A stretch of DNA of 64,000 bases from Owenia fusiformis. Lineage: Eukaryota > Annelida > Polychaeta > Sabellida > Oweniidae. A model generated the notes under the pieces. It was not told where the DNA came from, made no database searches, and saw only the letters and a program-made list of their open reading frames with translations. The translations under genes and the position numbers were made by a program. The DNA lies in contig CAIIXF020000004.1 of assembly GCA_903813345.2 (NCBI GenBank), forward strand, positions 27,341,985-27,405,984. Reading direction: 5' to 3'. The number at the start of each line of letters is the position of its first letter. The first letter of the stretch is position 1. Shown piece by piece: positions 1-9,010 of this stretch.

Positions 1-21
1 TACACAATCACAGAAAGGTGA

Positions 22-465
22 GCAACATTCATTAGAAAAACTGAAACAAAATTTACAATAATATTATCTCTATCCAATGAAAATGACGAAGAAAGCGTGC
101 CTAGAAATGATCAACCAAAAATTGGGTCACTACCTATAACCATGATAAAAGAAATATCATTATCAACCAAAGAAAGTCTGTTGTTGTCCATCAAAGCAGC
201 TCGACAAACCAGGCTTGCCAAAATGTCAGAGAAAGAATTACTTCAAAAACTTATCCAGGATCCCGGAAAGTTGATTAAATGTTACATCGATCATAAATGC
301 TACACAGATAAGAGAGAGGTGGAGTGGTTTCAGGGCAGGGTTGTCAAAATTATCAGAAAAGATGGGATCAAATCAATGTTTGAGGTAAAATATGATGGGT
401 CACCTGAGAAGTGGGCCTTTGACCTCTTGAAAGACCTACAAAGAGGAGATTTGATTATTAGGTGA
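22..465 (+). CDS. 3' coding exon of a gene with a Tudor-like C-terminal module (5' part outside window)
   Basis: The frame is open from just after a TGA at 19-21 to the TGA at 463-465 and has no obvious start Met, so this is probably the last exon of a gene entering from the left. The first ~25 residues are polar and acidic, then comes a basic helical stretch (KKESLLLSIKAARQ-like, about 45 residues in). The C-terminal ~60 residues hold the pattern W-F-x-G-R-V-V-K, E-V-K-Y-D-G, W-A-F-D-L-L-x-D-L-x-x-G-D-L. Small beta-barrel Tudor/chromo-like modules in invertebrate nuclear proteins look like this; such modules bind modified peptides. The specific function is unknown. An AATAAA at 674-679 could serve as polyA signal. 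It could also be a transposon-associated tail, since similar modules occur in repetitive gene families. Confidence 0.55.
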   Translation, partial: ATFIRKTETKFTIILSLSNENDEESVPRNDQPKIGSLPITMIKEISLSTKESLLLSIKAARQTRLAKMSEKELLQKLIQDPGKLIKCYIDHKCYTDKREVEWFQGRVVKIIRKDGIKSMFEVKYDGSPEKWAFDLLKDLQRGDLIIR

Positions 466-751
466 AATAAGTTGTGGTTTAGTTGATTAGTTCAAGGTTG
501 TGTTTTGGCGTTTTGTTAAATTGTGGTTTTCAATAGGTGTTGTACATAAGTACAGTATTAGTTGAGAAAGGGTTAGATAAGGAAATACAAAATAGCTCAA
601 TCCAAAATATAAATAATTGTTTAACTCAGAATAGAAACTTGTTTAATTGAATACAGAATATATACTTGAATGAAATAAACAGTTCACTGATTTGATCAGA
701 AATGTTAATCAACATGTTTCTACACTTTCAGGGATCTCCAGCTCTAGTCCA

Positions 752-2683
752 GAGGCCTCATTATCATCTGGTCGCAAATAGTTGCGTTGCGTCTGTGATG
801 CGATTGCGATCGCAATTCGTAACGCATGCGATGCGTGATATTATCAATTGAGCGCAATCGCAGACGCAAAGCAATCGCAAAACAATTAAAACGTAAGTTG
901 CGATCGCAAGTCTAGAGTGTATTTTGGCGCGAAATTTAAAAGGACACTGGCGCTAGTTTTTGACATTGATTGATTGAAATTGATAAAATCCAATAATTGA
1001 TATGATTTGATTGGTTGCGCATGCATTACACTTGTGCAAGACATAAGTGCGCCAAAATGCAAATCGATTTACATTGAACAGACGGTAGTCGAAGAAACAT
1101 GTCGAGGGCAAGGAATTGGACAAATGATGAACAAGAATTATTAGTATCTCTCATTGAGAAGGATGCAAATATTCTTTTGGCACCATTTAGCTGTCAAATA
1201 ACATTTACAGTCACAGGATAGTTGCTGGGCAAGGGTAGCTGAAAAAATAAGTTCACTTGGTGTGGAAATGAGGACTAGAAAAAACGTTATGTAAGTCACA
1301 CATCACTGAAAATAAATAACTGTTAAAACGGGAAGTTGTCATGTTACTGAAACTAACTGAAATAAAATGAACATTTGGTCGTTGTTGTATGTGTTCTACA
1401 ATGCCTCTATCTAAAATCCGTCAACATAATTTTTCAACAGACAATGAAACGATAACAGCTAATGAGTTTTCTATTTGGTGGTGTATATTTTACATTTTAT
1501 ACACATGCAAGAAAATTGCAAGTTGTGGGTTCCATATCGATATGTTTAAATATGTCTCCAGTGTATTGCATTTATTTTCCTTTGGAACAAAATATGAAAC
1601 ACGTCTTTTGCATTGTGATCAAAGCAAATCATGTTTGAATCAGGGTCGGGATGAAAATGTGAAAATCTACAATTTTGAGACGAACTCTCATTTCAAATTG
1701 AAAATCTAACTCTTTCCGACGAGTCAACTTCAATGCGATGGGTGATGCTTGAACAACAGATACAGAGTTCATGTCTATGTAAAAACGAAAATCGTGCTTT
1801 TTCATTTTTAAACTATTAAATTTAACAACTTAGTAATTTGCAGTGATATGCAAATTCCATTCTATTATGTAGAATTAACAACGTTTCTATTCATATTCAA
1901 ACTCGATCAAATAAAATGTCTTTAATATTTAATCTATATCTGGGAACATGGTAGAGATCATTCAGAAAAACGAGCACCTCAAATACTGTACAAAGATACC
2001 ACAGGAGTTCAACCATTGTTTTAACAAATCCATGTTCCAATTCAGGAAGAAATGGAGCGACTTGCAAAGTCGGACAAAAGTGGCAGTTAACAGAAGGGTG
2101 ACTGAACGATGTAGGTGAGGTACATATACACTAGGAATACTCAGAACATTAGTGTAGTAGTGGCAAGATTAATTCACCAAACCAGCTTTATTAGCTAGAT
2201 AAATATTTAATAGTCGAAAATCCTATGTTCCAAAGAGCACGAAATATTGCAGGCACCAATCTAAGACGTATACAGTATGTGATGCGTTCGCAATATTTAG
2301 AAACAAACGTGATTTTTAAGGATTTACAGGCTCAATTAAATGTATATCTTAATCATATAAAATAAATAAAATTGAACAATTTCTTCGATACTATTGATTA
2401 ATACTTAACAGGTAGTGAAATGACCGATATAAAACACCACAAAATATCCATTAACATAGATAAAATAACGCTCAAAGATGAACTAGATTTGCGATTTGAT
2501 TTGCGACAGGGTAAACGTCGTCGCAACTTTTCGTTTAGTTGCGATCAGAAAATCGATAACTTTGCGTCAGACTTGCGATGCGATGGAATGATAATAACAT
2601 TTTTGGGAAATAGTTGCGTTGCGATGTCTTGCGATGCGATTCGCATGCGATTTTGCATTGCGACCAGATGATAATGAGGCCTC
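752..2683. mobile_element. DNA transposon with 26-bp perfect terminal inverted repeats
   Basis: The left end 752-777 (GAGGCCTCATTATCATCTGG then TCGCAA) is exactly inverted at 2658-2683. Inside both ends lie subterminal arrays rich in TTGCGATGCGAT-type words (about 775-910 and 2485-2660), which resemble transposase-binding subterminal repeats. The interior encodes a broken Myb/SANT-like DNA-binding protein. Such a protein accompanies PIF/Harbinger-type transposons but is also found elsewhere. No clear target-site duplication could be found at the flanks (left ...CTAGTCCA, right AGTACTCT...), so the superfamily is not assigned. No transposase with catalytic residues is visible. Confidence 0.8.
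1099..2114 (+). pseudogene. Broken Myb/SANT-like DNA-binding gene inside the TIR element
   Basis: Exon 1 (1099-1290) starts with ATG and encodes a helix beginning M-S-R-A-R-N-W-T-N-D-E-Q-E-L-L. A stop at residue 41 results from a one-base shift near 1217: the next frame continues with C-W-A-R-V-A-E-K-I and R-T-R-K-N-V. A GTAAGT donor follows at 1291. Exon 2 (2046-2114) after a TTCAG acceptor joins in phase and reads K-K-W-S-D-L-Q-S-R-T-K, followed by a GTGAGG donor. The W...W...KKW-DL spacing is that of the Myb/SANT-like domain (Myb_DNA-bind_5 type), a DNA-binding module common in transposon-encoded accessory proteins. The frameshift means it cannot make the whole domain as it stands. Later exons were not found inside the element. 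Confidence 0.6.
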
Positions 2684-2818
2684 AGTACTCTCCACCATGT
2701 AAATAGTGTACATACAGTAAGTATGATTTATTTAACTGTACAAATGGCAATTCTGAACATTCCATTGTATATGTAAATATACTACATACATACAGTAAAT
2801 AAGAAGAATTAAGTGTTT

Positions 2819-2911
2819 GAAAATGTAGATGCAAACTTTAAAGATACAGCGGAAGTGGTATACCCGATTTACGACTTCCGCTGTATCTTTAAAGTTTGCA
2901 TCTACATTTTC
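2819..2911. repeat. Perfect 38-bp inverted repeat (hairpin)
   Basis: Arm 2819-2856 is exactly complementary to 2874-2911 with a 17-base loop. The loop plus right arm and 6 more bases (2857-2917) recur at 5381-5441. Confidence 0.9.
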
Positions 2912-3031
2912 ATGTTAGCTCCCTGCTAGCAAACGATACGTTTATTTGCACTCATATATAGTCATACAACTACACACCACGGCCTTTTGTACGAGTTGTG
3001 GATCACTTTGAACATTATTTATTTTTTACAG

Positions 3032-6000
3032 GTGCAAGTTAGGATGACTTCCCCTGAAAAAGACGTAATGCCAAAAGCAGCACGAGTTCACCACAATGTA
3101 TCAATTTTACCCGTAAATCCTGTAATGCGGGGCATTGACACGAATATGACAGATGCCCAAGCAGAGGACGAGTTCTTCTAGTAAGTCACAGAACATGGTT
3201 ATATTCGATAAATCCGTAAAGCTAAGTTCACACCAACGGGGTTTTGATGGCTCTTTAAAGCGGCATGACAAGAGGTTTTGCAAGGCGCTTTAAAGCGCCA
3301 TCAAAGCGCCGTTGGTGTGAACTTACCTATATATGCTATACCTGCACATGTTATTTTCTGGTACAAAATAAAGTATGAAGGCATGAAGGTAACTCCTGTG
3401 TCGTCCAGAAACGTGGAGAAAAAACTTGGAAAATTAGAAAGCATGAAATATCAGCATTTCCTGGAGTTACTATTTACCTCTTTCCAGGTTTATTAAAAGA
3501 AGATAAGGTAATGATGCTTTTCTGAAAAAGCAAGAAAACACATATGTCTTCATACTTTATTCTGTCCCAGAAAAATCAGAAAATATGTGCAGGCAAAGGA
3601 ATTTTTTCAAAAATGTTTTCGTTCCACCAGTACCTTAAGATCGAGTTTACATATAGTTGTGTGTGTATGTGTATTTTGTCCTTCATTAACAAAGTCTGAT
3701 TATCTTTAATACCAGCAAATGTACTTTTCTTAGACATATACATGTCTTAGCAACCATAATTGGATTTGTTTTTCAGCTTGACTACTCACAAGCAGGTCAA
3801 TTGCAAGACAAGGGTGCGAATAGGAAAAAAGGGGGATGGGGGTTGGGATGCGTGTAATGAAGAGCCATACAAACTACGCGAACCATGTCTTGTTTACTCT
3901 ATTGGGTACGTACTAGGCAGTCGGATTTTCCTATTTCACAGTTTGTAAAACTCGTTCAACTTTTAAAAATATTGGATTTTTTGGCTCACTCTGTAGATAT
4001 AATATAAACATTGCACACCTGAGGTTTCAGGTCAAAGAGTTGAAACATATTTCTACTACTAAAGCAACAGTTTAATTTACTCTACGGCGGACGTACGGGG
4101 GCCGCAGCTTCACAAAATCAATATAGAAAATCTACATCGTACTGCCTATCCCTATATTTTAAGCGACACATTTCTTTTGATTTTGGCAAGCTACTGTACG
4201 GTTACGGTTACGCTGTACGGTTGCCGTATATCAGATGTGACTAAGGTATTCGATAAAAATCTAGTATGACCTCCATCGGTTTCATTTTCAGAATCAACAA
4301 TGATTGGAGCTTTGATGATGCCGTTGTAAAGCAGGCTGGCTGCGAGGTTCATGCATTTGACCCAACGTAGGTAGCATATCTATTTGCTAATATGTAAAGC
4401 TAAGTTCAGACCAACGGCGCTTTGATGGCGCTTTAATGCGACGTGCAAAGCTGCTTTGCACGCTGCTTTAAAGCGCCATCAAAGCGCCATTGGTGTGAAC
4501 TTAGCTTAACAACTACTAGTATGCTTTGCTTACTTAACTACATTTTTCTAACAAAGCCATTAATGTGTTCTGAGTAATGAATATATAGAGATGTTTCAAG
4601 TGTGTTCAATCTTTGGTGTTGTCCGATTTGAGGCCCCTTTGACATGTTTGACATCTTATTGCACCCAGATACGGAACATTGGAAACGTTCAAAAGGAACA
4701 CCTTAGAATTGCTTAGCAGAGTTTTTTCAAAATTCTCCCACAAAAACTACCACTTTTTATAAAATTTACCGCACGGGCGAACTTAACAATATTATATAGG
4801 CCGGATTTTTGTGCTACCGCATTGGTTGGGTATCATCGGGCGACGGTAACACAATTTTCCGGGCGGATACTAATGGAGACGCGCAATTTCTATTGGTTAA
4901 AATCAATCGCGGGAATAAAAAACATTCGTGCGGAAACATGAATTATTCGCGCAATTGTTCGCGCGGTTCTGGCGGCGATACCGCGTCATACTCAACATCA
5001 TAAACTTATGCATACCTTAGTAAATTGTGAATGAAAGAATCCCACGTGCGATTCAGTTCCAAGATTATGCTAAAATCGCGAAAATAAATCGTCGCGAAAT
5101 TTACCTATAAAATCCCCGGGGACTTGTCAATCTGTTATTATAACCTGGTACTCTAATGCGTTTCGTTTTGTGTTAAACGTTCATCCAGTATTATCGTACG
5201 ATAAAAGGGATAATGATAAATGTATCCTTCACTGGCTTATTTAGATCAAATAAACCAAAAAGTGACGATATTATATATACGTATATAACAATTTCTAATT
5301 GCATGACAAGATCTTCCTACCATCACGTCGGCGTGACAGGGTACATGTGTGAATAAACAAGATGCACCCATATTTAAAAAGGTATACCCGATTTACGACT
5401 TCCGCTGTATCTTTAAAGTTTGCATCTACATTTTCATGTTATTTGCTTTGTAGTATGAATATAACCGATCACAAGAGAGGGAAATCCATATACTTTCATA
5501 ACATAGGACTAGGTGTAGAAGACACAATTAATGATCTGGGATGGAAGATGAGGCGTGTCTCCACAATCATGAAGGATCTGGGACATGATAATGTAAGGAA
5601 CACTTCCCCTTAAAGGTTCTGCAACTGGAAAACTTATTTTACATTTCCGATTTCAACAAAATTATACTAGTATCTATCATGATTTCCCATGAGATTCCAA
5701 CAATACGTTTTTAAAATTTTTACTGGACTTTTGGTCATAGGAATTTTTTCTTGTTTTTATGTAAAGCTAAGGTCACACCAATGGCGCTTTGATGGCTCTT
5801 TAATGCGGCGTGCAAAGCGGCTTTGCATTAAAGCGCCATCAAAGCGCCGTTGGTGTGAATTTAGCTTAAGAATCGGCGTGGGATGCCTCAATATTAAGTC
5901 TATATTTAATACGATTTTGTAATAATTTATGATTGTATTACACATAATTCATTACTCTACTTATCATGAAATAAATGTGCTTTAAACCGAAAGTGAATTT

Positions 6001-6360
6001 ATTTTTCAGAAGATAATAGACTTTTTCAAAATGGATATAGAATATTCAGAATGGATGGTGTTTCCTGAGATGATCAGAGATGGAGTTCTGGGAAAAATTA
6101 AACAACTTGTTTTCGAATTTCATACACATATGCGAAAACACACTGGCAATACTGTAGCAAGTTCTCATTATGAAGAACCCACAAAAGAACAATACATAAC
6201 AATGTGGAAAACTTTAGAGCAATTAGAAAAAGCTGGTCTGAGACGATTTTTTCACAACACTAACTGGGGAGGAAAGTATCAATCAAAGTATACGAGGAAA
6301 ATAAGATCACCTTACCAGGAAGTGTATTATCTAAATGTTAACTATTTAAACCCACATTGA
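3032..6360 (+). CDS. METTL24-like methyltransferase-family protein, five joined exons (5' end not found)
   Basis: Exons 3032-3180, 3777-3905, 4292-4366, 5454-5592 and 6010-6360 each have AG before and GT after (the last ends in TGA), and the phases fit at every junction. The translation reads through E-D-E-F-F-Y, G-K-K-G-D-G-G-W-D-A-C, P-C-L-V-Y-S-I-G, N-N-D-W-S-F-D-D, F-D-P-T, F-H-N-I-G-L-G, K-M-D-I-E-Y-S-E-W and ends R-S-P-Y-Q-E-V-Y-Y-L. This order is that of the METTL24 family of predicted SAM-dependent, Golgi/secretory-type methyltransferases; the D-x-E after K-M matches the family's acidic motif. The substrate is unknown. A signal-anchor segment expected at the N-terminus lies in an upstream exon that I could not identify; an in-frame ATG at 3044 is the fallback start. 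No internal stop was seen in the joined exons. Confidence 0.82.
3221..3326. repeat. Hairpin MITE, copy 1 (METTL24-like intron 1)
   Basis: Starts GCTAAGTTCACACCAACG and ends with the inverse. The inner arms hold TTTGATGGCGCTTTAAAGCG-type words. Copy 1 has a slightly degraded left arm. Confidence 0.8.
4399..4505. repeat. Hairpin MITE, copy 2 (METTL24-like intron 3)
   Basis: Same family as 3221-3326 and 5765-5865, same terminal word GCTAAGTTC and internal GCTTTGATGGCGCTTTAA. Flanks are TA-rich; target duplication is uncertain. Confidence 0.8.
5381..5441 (+). repeat. 61-bp duplicate of 2857-2917 abutting a splice acceptor
   Basis: Matches the loop and right arm of the 2819-2911 hairpin base for base. 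It ends 12 nt before METTL24-like exon 4 and so supplies most of the branch-point/pyrimidine region of that acceptor. Confidence 0.85.
5765..5865. repeat. Hairpin MITE, copy 3 (METTL24-like intron 4)
   Basis: Third copy of the GCTAAG...CTTAGC hairpin family. The two arms pair almost throughout, which produces mirror-image spurious ORFs on both strands. Confidence 0.8.
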
Positions 6361-6431
6361 ATTTACTTCTTCTTTAGATAGTAGATCTTTTAAATTCTTG
6401 TTCACGTGTAAAAGGCATGCATTTTTAGATT

Positions 6432-6520
6432 TTTATGTCACCACCACAAGTGGTGACATATTGTTTTCGTGGACGGCAATTTGCGGCGTCTGTTAACAAA
6501 TGACAGGTGGTGACATTTTG
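6432..6520 (+). repeat. Dispersed repeat GTCACCACCACAAGTGGTGAC family, copy 1
   Basis: Contains a short perfect palindrome (CACCAC..GTGGTG), then CGTGGACGGC and AACAAATGACAGGTGGT. A diverged copy lies at 38077-38200 with the same order of words. The rest of 6361-6780 is AT-rich with no gene visible. Confidence 0.7.
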
Positions 6521-6780
6521 CCGTGTATCTTTTATTAAGATCTAAAGCAATCACTCTAAAAAATATATACTTGTGGTTGTATTATTTTTACATTTTCACG
6601 TAATTTAATTACTGGGCCAGGTAATTGTTTTTGTACCTTTAGGGATTAAATTTTGTAATTATATTACCTGGTCAGTATTAAATATTCAACCTAGTAATTC
6701 CAGTAATTTACATTTTACTAAAGTAAAAAATAAATTATTTGTATTGCAATAACAATTACTTATTACATATTTCTGTACTA

Positions 6781-8915
6781 CACTGTGGCTAGTCGATCTA
6801 TGTGGATGCAGTCAAGCACATGTAATGTTTCATGAGTACCCGCCTCTGTACTTTTCAATGGAAGAATTTTGCACTTTTGTTTAAATAATCTATATTTACT
6901 CATCCGTGTATATCATACTTCATTGATTTACCAAACCAAAGCAACGCTATAAACACACATTCTCTGATAATTTTACAGCGAATAGATAACTCAAACGAGT
7001 TCACTCGACCAGTTTTATCACCTCGCTCATAGCTGTGAGAAGGTATGTATAATTGCCATAGGTTTACCTTATAATGGGGAATAAAAAATTCAAGTAATAT
7101 AATTATTTCACGTACACAAATATGTCTGTGTGAAGTAAAATACAAATACAACGCATTTTATAATATTTTTGGGGTTATGGTATGAAATATCCGCTTTAAA
7201 AAAGCAATTTAATTATGATGTATCATGTGGATTAGTAGACGTTCTAATTGGATTCAATGAACAGACTGGCTAGGTTTTAATTGAATCATTTTGAATGTGT
7301 GTATTTTTAATATTTTACATATATTTCTTAAACGCTCTCATTGGATACATCAGGAAGAAACAACTATGGTTACATATAAACTTGAGTTGGGACAATAATT
7401 CAACAAAAATATAATTTTACAGTAGTATACGGTGAATATTTGATGCCCGACGATAATCTGATGTTTACTCAAGATGATGGACATCTTAATTTTATTTTCC
7501 ATATATATCACAACTATTTTGTAGATGCTTCATGCTTATTGTCAGTGTATCTGCTGTCACCTAGAATTTAGAAGTATAATTTATAGTCGTGATTCTTACC
7601 AACTGCAACTCCAGACCACCATACCAAGTCTGTGCTAAAAAAGCGATTGTTTCTAGATCGGCCAGAGTTCCAACAATATTATTACAAATAATCAGTAAAC
7701 AGGATTACCATATATGTAAGTTTGTAATAAAGCAATCCTAGATTGCATTTTGTTCTATAACACCGAATGTTTAAATCACGAAATATTATAACGATGGCTT
7801 CCTCCACCAATGTGCTACTGCAATACTTATAGCGAAGCCTGTGTTGATCAGGACCATTTTTTATTATATTTTATTATCATAAGAATTAAAAGTAAAGATG
7901 AATGAAGTCTTACCTCAGAAACTTCCCATGAAACAGACGAAAGCCCATGAACCAAAAGTATTTAGTTTCCTTTCTGTACCTTACTTGTTTGGCAGATGGA
8001 GCGGTGAAATAGTCCACAGTGTCCAAAAAGAATAATAATGCTATATTGGTAATTGGAAAGATTCCACTTATCACGATTTCAAAACAATTGTAAATAGATA
8101 ATATAATTCTTGAATTTTGGTCATTTGTTTCAAGGAATCTGTAGGCTCTTTCAGCTGAGCTGACAAAATCATCAAGATTTACAGATGGTCCATCTGTTGG
8201 CTGCTCATTGTCACTTTCAAGGAATGTTAATGGCTCTGAAACTTGATCTGTGGGTATTCCAGTGGGTTGATGGTTCTCGGGCTCTGAATTCACTTGATTG
8301 GCGTACCTAATTTCAACATCTTCATTGTCATCATTACATGTTATGGACCCGTTTTTTCAAGTTAACAGTATTAGGGATGAAACCATAGTTTTTTCTTCTG
8401 TAATGGCATTTTCCAGTTGACGGGTCTATATAAAGTCTATCAATTTTCAATTCTTCATGAGGGTGTATTGTAATGGTGTGGCTAATTACTTCACTGAATA
8501 AGGAATGTTTATCCAAACAATGGATACAAAGAAAATCTGGCCAGTTGTCCATCTCTAAATAAATCATCATGATAAAACCATTATTTATTATAGCATCCAT
8601 TTGTTACCGTTCTGAATCCAAATGATACATAGTTGAATCCATTTGATACATATATGTTGACGTTTACGAAATGTTGTTCAAATATCTTCCCTATAACAGG
8701 AATATGCTAGCTGAAACGTTCACACATTGTCATACTATGTATATTGAATATGTATGCAAGATTTCAAGTCAATATGTTAAGTAGAAACCCTGAGATCACT
8801 TACCTCGATTTTCTGTCATATTTTTTCAACGACCCCATTCCCTATAATGTACGCGAGAACCTATGAAACATTGCATATACATGACTGCATCCACATTGAT
8901 CGACTAGCCACAGTG
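6781..8915. mobile_element. Segment bounded by ~58-bp inverted repeats and carrying a C2H2-family gene
   Basis: 6781-6838 (CACTGTGGCTAGTCGATC...) is inverted with a few mismatches at 8858-8915. Beyond both repeats lie AT-rich tracts full of GTAATTAC-like words (6590-6780; 8916-9010). The only coding remnant inside is the C2H2-family gene on the minus strand. Whether the whole is one transposable unit or a gene flanked by two unrelated MITEs in opposite orientation cannot be settled from one copy. Confidence 0.5.
7914..8600 (-). pseudogene. C2H2 zinc-finger plus GKFLR-domain family gene, copy A (frameshifted)
   Basis: Going 5' to 3' on the minus strand, 8600-8334 gives a single C2H2 finger (C-I-H-C, 12 residues, H, 4 residues, H-P) followed by a short lysine-rich tail that stops at 8334. 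In the overlapping frame, open from about 8360, an acidic linker leads to a W/F-rich block with F-P-I-T-N-I-A, F-F-L-D, V-R-Y, F-W-F-M-G-F-R-L-F-H-G-K-F-L-R and then a CTGAG|GTAAGA donor at 7914/7913. The two frames meet at an A6 run (8354-8359 on the plus strand, T6); one extra A separates them. The copy at 63 kb has the same domain order. The finger suggests nucleic-acid or protein binding; the GKFLR block is not a domain I can name. A sequencing indel, true pseudogenisation or ribosomal frameshifting would all give this picture. Confidence 0.6.
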
Positions 8916-9010
8916 TACTAAGTAATTTTTCATTATTGGTGATTATGTGATATTTAGTAATTACAATACTGGTAAGTAATTAAATTTCTTAAGTTTTAGA
9001 ATTACCAATT

